From: Deltaproteobacteria bacterium ADurb.Bin151
Lineage (GTDB): Bacteria > Desulfobacterota > Syntrophia > Syntrophales > Smithellaceae
Assembly (NCBI GenBank): GCA_002070455.1
Contig: MWDG01000016.1
Location: 1-43,801, forward strand
Direction of reading: 5' to 3'
DNA: 43,801 bases
In this document: positions 41,135-43,801 of the stretch, piece after piece
How positions within the stretch are numbered: position 1 is the first letter of the stretch
Layout of the letters: each line of letters opens with the position of its first letter
Notes under the pieces: generated by a model
What the model was told of the DNA's origin: nothing
Seen by the model: the letters and a program-made list of their open reading frames with translations, nothing else
Database searches by the model: none
Made by a program: the position numbers and the translations under genes

Positions 41135-42037
41135 ATGCAGATCAAAACCACTATTTTAAGTTTGCCGACAGAGGAATTTGTTCACCCTGGAACCCGGGCA
41201 TGCACCGGCTGCGGATTGGCCATTGCCTACCGGGTGGGCCTCAAAGCCCTGGGGAAAGACACCATCCTGGTTGTACCCCCCAGCTGCCTTACCGTGCTTC
41301 AGGGCCTTTTTCCTGTGGCCTCGACGAAACTTCCCAGCCTGAATGTAACCTTTGCCTCAACGGCTGCCGCCGCCACAGGCATTTTAGCCTCTCTCAAAAC
41401 AAAGGGCAATGACCATACCGCGGTTGCCGCCTGGGCAGGCGACGGCGGAACCGGTGACATTGGTTTGCAGGCTTTATCCGGCGCGGCGGAGCGCGGCGAC
41501 AACTTTATCTACTTCTGCTACGACAACGAAGGTTATATGAACACGGGCGCCCAGAGATCAGGAACTACGCCGATTGGCGCCATAACCGCCAACACACCTT
41601 TCAAGGGCAAGCTCCAGCAGAAAAAAGATGTGCCGGCCATCATGGCGGCGCATAAATTGAGCTACGTTGCCGCCTGCTCGGCGGCTTATCCGCTGGATCT
41701 TTACGACAAGATCAGGAACTGTCTGCATCTGCCGGGAACCAAATATTTCCATATTCACATTCCGTGTCCGCCCGGATGGGGTTATGATCCGCGCTATGGA
41801 ATCAAAATCGGAAGGCTGGCTGTCGAAACCGGGTATTATGATCTTTACGAAATCGTCAATGGGCAATTCAAATTGACGGCCGCCTCCGAAAAGCTGATTG
41901 AAAAACGCAAGCTGGTGCCGGTTCATGAATATTTCCGGACTCAATCGCGCTTCAGGCTTCTTACTGATTCTCAAATTGCAGAGATCCAGAGGCAGATCGA
42001 TGAAAAATGGAAAGGGTACTACAAACAGGAAGAATAA
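41135..42037 (+). CDS. porB: Pyruvate (2-oxoacid):ferredoxin oxidoreductase beta subunit
   Basis: The 300-residue subunit binds the ThDP diphosphate and a [4Fe-4S] cluster. Visible sites are R-A-C-T-G-C-G (Cys 23 and 26), W-A-G-D-G-G-T-G-D-I (ThDP/metal) and D-N-E-G-Y-M-N-T-G with R-S-G-T-T-P-I-G-A. C-P-P-G-W-G-Y and G-R-L-A-V-E-T-G-Y-Y follow near the end, as in PorB. The match to PorB patterns supports pyruvate as substrate, although branched or aromatic 2-oxoacids cannot be excluded. GGAGAG precedes the ATG. No clear terminator follows; 42038-42232 shows no gene. Confidence 0.94.
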   Translation: MQIKTTILSLPTEEFVHPGTRACTGCGLAIAYRVGLKALGKDTILVVPPSCLTVLQGLFPVASTKLPSLNVTFASTAAAATGILASLKTKGNDHTAVAAWAGDGGTGDIGLQALSGAAERGDNFIYFCYDNEGYMNTGAQRSGTTPIGAITANTPFKGKLQQKKDVPAIMAAHKLSYVAACSAAYPLDLYDKIRNCLHLPGTKYFHIHIPCPPGWGYDPRYGIKIGRLAVETGYYDLYEIVNGQFKLTAASEKLIEKRKLVPVHEYFRTQSRFRLLTDSQIAEIQRQIDEKWKGYYKQEE

Positions 42038-42232
42038 TTTGCCCTGACCGGGGGTTGCCCTTTTTCCAGCAGATGATTTCCCGAATCCAAAGGACACCTG
42101 CTAACCTTGCAAAAACAAAATGACCTTCGTTAACAATGACCTTGCCTGTTTTTTTTAGCCTGTTTGGCTGATGGCATGCTGTGGCGATATAAAACCGGTC
42201 TCATCACGATAAGACACTGAATGCAGCTAATG

Positions 42233-42943
42233 TTATTTTTTCTCGTGGGGAAATGTTAACCCGCCTCCATAAAATCCGATCACGGACACGATGACAGCCA
42301 TGGAAAGAAGGAGCATCAAATAAATAATAGCTTCTTTCCCGCCAAGAGCAAAAGCCTCGGGAGACAGAATCCGCCAGAGAAAGGCAATGATGGCAACCGC
42401 CAAAAGAATAAAAGAAAAATAAATTTTAATGCGCACGGGTTTCATGGGTTTTGCCTGATAATTGACCCACCATGTTAAAAAACCGGTAGCGATCGAAGGC
42501 GGAATAAATAGAATATCGGCTCCCAGGCAATGAAAAGCCGTCGTTTCAAATGCTTGCATGCCTGTAAGAATAAAGAGAAGATAGAAAAACAAGGGAACAA
42601 TCGAAAATACCATGGGAAAATGAACGATCATGGGGTGCGGGTGCCGCCGTAAAAAAGGCACCCTCTCCATCAACATTTCCAGAGAATCAGGCAAATATTT
42701 TTCTGCGGCCTTTTTCTTTAATACCCCGACCTGCGGATATTTGTCCAGCACCTCTGTCCCGTGAGGTGCGGCTGAAATGTCAGAGGTAAGATCAGTGCCA
42801 GCCTGATGGCGTTTCATGTGAGTTCCTGTTTTCCACAGCTTGCTCGCACTGACATCAATAACTTTATCCCCATGAGCTATGAAACAGGGTCTGCCATTCT
42901 TGCCATCAAACGTCGACAATGATTCCAAATCGAATTCTTTCAT
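42233..42943 (-). CDS. Cytochrome b5-like domain fused to a DUF2231-type membrane domain
   Basis: Residues 1-75 form a short cytochrome b5-like haem domain: F-D-L-E-S-L-S-T-F-D-G, V-I-D-V-S-A-S-K-L-W, then T-H-M-K-R-H-Q-A-G-T-D-L-T and A-A-P-H-G-T-E-V-L, where the His residues could bind haem. After a linker, residues 95-236 contain about four membrane helices beginning H-P-H-P-M-I-V-H-F-P-M, the signature of DUF2231, whose His residues could bind a second haem. A small membrane haem protein that passes electrons is a reasonable inference. AGGATAGG lies 5 bases before the ATG. It is a single gene facing the Por operon. Confidence 0.82.
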   Translation of the reverse strand: MKEFDLESLSTFDGKNGRPCFIAHGDKVIDVSASKLWKTGTHMKRHQAGTDLTSDISAAPHGTEVLDKYPQVGVLKKKAAEKYLPDSLEMLMERVPFLRRHPHPMIVHFPMVFSIVPLFFYLLFILTGMQAFETTAFHCLGADILFIPPSIATGFLTWWVNYQAKPMKPVRIKIYFSFILLAVAIIAFLWRILSPEAFALGGKEAIIYLMLLLSMAVIVSVIGFYGGGLTFPHEKK

Positions 42944-43057
42944 AACAGCCTATCCTGACAATGTGATATTGATTATGTACTCCTTCATTACCGTACATGT
43001 GAACATCAGATCGTAAGCTCAATCTACACTGCTTTTAAAGCGTTCAACACGCACTCC

Positions 43058-43393
43058 TTATTTGATCATCACCAGCAGCATTTTGTACTTTGTCATGGCT
43101 TTAAGAGCATGGGGCTTATGGGCCGGCATAATGATCATTTCACCTTCCTTGACCGAATAGGGCTTGTGATCGATGGTAATTTCGGCTTCACCTTCAAGCA
43201 GGAAAACCACTGCATCAAAAGGAGCGGTATGTTCACTCAATCCCTCCCCCTGATCAAAAGCAAACACAGTCATCGTTCCTGCCGGTTTCCTGATGATTTC
43301 CCGGCTGACCACAGAATGGTCCTGATAGGCCGCCAGGTCCTTAAGTTTTATAACATCGGTTAAATTTCCTATTTGGATGAAGTCCCCCGTCAT
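43058..43393 (-). CDS. Cupin-domain protein
   Basis: This 111-residue single-domain protein has the two cupin motifs: S-E-H-T-A-P-F-D-A-V-V-F-L-L-E-G-E-A-E-I and G-E-M-I-I-M-P-A-H-K-P-H-A-L. The His and Glu residues form a metal site in a beta barrel. Such small cupins bind ligands, sense or isomerise small molecules; the specific role is unknown. AAGGAG lies 6 bases before the ATG. The gene stands alone, 114 bases upstream of the cytochrome b5-DUF2231 gene on the same strand, and could be co-transcribed with it. Confidence 0.88.
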   Translation of the reverse strand: MTGDFIQIGNLTDVIKLKDLAAYQDHSVVSREIIRKPAGTMTVFAFDQGEGLSEHTAPFDAVVFLLEGEAEITIDHKPYSVKEGEMIIMPAHKPHALKAMTKYKMLLVMIK

Positions 43394-43638
43394 CGTATTC
43401 TCCTTTCCTGCCTTAATCAGAAATTACAAATAAAGAACTCCGTTGTTTAAAATAATAAATAATCCGTTCAAAAGGATTTGTATTAACTTACGTCAAAAAT
43501 TGAATCATTACAAGGAAGAAAAAGAAGTGACCGGCGCCACGGGTCCCTTTTATGCCCAATGAAATTAAATGCTTTTCAAAAGATCTTCTTTCATTGATCC
43601 TGTATTAATTTTTCTACTTCATAAAACAGGAAAATTTG
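43394..43638. other. Gene-free stretch between cupin gene and tRNA promoter
   Basis: AT-rich with no supported coding frame. It should hold the minus-strand promoter of the cupin gene, but only weak boxes are seen. The right end leads into the tRNA promoter. Confidence 0.4.
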
Positions 43639-43667
43639 TTGACATAAAAAATCAATCGCATTATAGT
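43639..43667 (+). promoter_or_regulatory. Strong promoter of tRNA-Gln
   Basis: TTGACA (43639-43644), a 17-base spacer and TATAGT (43662-43667) are nearly consensus. A GC-rich stretch (CCCCCGCTCG) lies at the predicted transcription start, as is common for stable-RNA promoters with a discriminator. The tRNA begins about 55 bases further on. Confidence 0.85.
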
Positions 43668-43726
43668 CACCCCCGCTCGAAACGGGTATCATCCGAAAGA
43701 GTAAAGCGTTTTCAATGTGATCCTGC

Positions 43727-43800
43727 TGGGGAATCGTTCAATGGTAGGACGCCGGACTCTGACTCCGTTAATCAAGGTTCGAATCCTTGTTCCCCAGCCA
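43727..43800 (+). tRNA. tRNA-Gln (anticodon CUG)
   Basis: The sequence folds as a full cloverleaf: acceptor TGGGGAA with TTCCCCA, D arm GTTC/GGAC, anticodon loop CTCTGAC giving CUG (reads CAG), and T arm CAAGG-TTCGAAT-CCTTG. It ends GCCA, so the CCA is encoded. The U1-A72 end pair and the overall sequence resemble known bacterial tRNA-Gln. The lowest pair of the anticodon stem is C-U, a small irregularity. The window ends one base later. Confidence 0.95.
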
Positions 43801-43801
43801 A

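Overview
The window is an ordinary-looking chromosomal stretch from an anaerobic, Gram-negative bacterium. It most resembles a deltaproteobacterium of the Syntrophus/Smithella type (Desulfobacterota, Syntrophia). This is inferred from gene content and protein style: a four-subunit pyruvate-type ferredoxin oxidoreductase, small ferredoxin and rubredoxin-like proteins, outer-membrane lipoproteins, a PAS-rich hybrid kinase, and a bacterial MEP isoprenoid operon. No rRNA or species marker is present. No insertion sequence, prophage, CRISPR array or plasmid function is visible.

Layout. (1) 1-8.2 kb is mostly accessory genes: a lipoprotein with an EF-hand-like loop, a VOC protein translationally coupled to an alpha/beta hydrolase, a secreted protein with a symmetric six-cysteine tail, an exported MetX-like hydrolase, a large membrane GAF-GGDEF-EAL protein and the C-terminal remnant of an SGNH hydrolase. 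(2) 8.2-9.8 kb on the plus strand holds a CYTH protein, a DsbC-like lipoprotein and a monohaem cytochrome c, closed by a terminator. (3) 9.9-14.24 kb on the minus strand is tmk-holB-ricT-metG, an order shared with Firmicutes. (4) 14.35-22.4 kb on the minus strand is one probable transcription unit: xseA-xseB-ispA-dxs-tlyA-ispH::ubiA-lipoprotein-nfu-ferredoxin, ending in a good terminator. (5) 22.5-29.6 kb holds a membrane diguanylate cyclase with a strong promoter, a stand-alone dihydrolipoyl dehydrogenase, a rubredoxin-like protein divergent from queF-carB, and a DUF2007 protein. (6) 29.9-39.0 kb holds prfC, a cytosolic hybrid histidine kinase followed closely by an MFS permease, hflX and a membrane-anchored 5'-nucleotidase-family protein. 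(7) 39.0-42.0 kb is a porGDAB-type operon. (8) 42.2-43.8 kb holds a cytochrome b5-DUF2231 fusion, a cupin, and tRNA-Gln(CUG) with a near-consensus promoter.

How the genes fit together. The MEP unit makes isoprenoid precursors (Dxs, IspH) and chain-extends them (IspA). Its IspH is fused to a UbiA-type prenyltransferase, and the unit ends with an Nfu-type Fe-S carrier and a 2[4Fe-4S] ferredoxin. These could supply the cluster and electrons that IspH needs. The Por operon and the several small Fe-S proteins point to ferredoxin-centred anaerobic metabolism. Two cyclic-di-GMP enzymes and the hybrid kinase give signalling capacity.

The points most worth checking are the IspH-UbiA fusion with a degenerate first Asp motif, hflX with no canonical start at its conserved N-terminus, the symmetric C-x3-C / x10 / x11 / x10 / C-x3-C secreted protein, the PorD with an altered first cluster motif, and related hairpin repeats on both sides of the carB-prfC gap. 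I did not find a clearly new multi-gene defence or mobile system.
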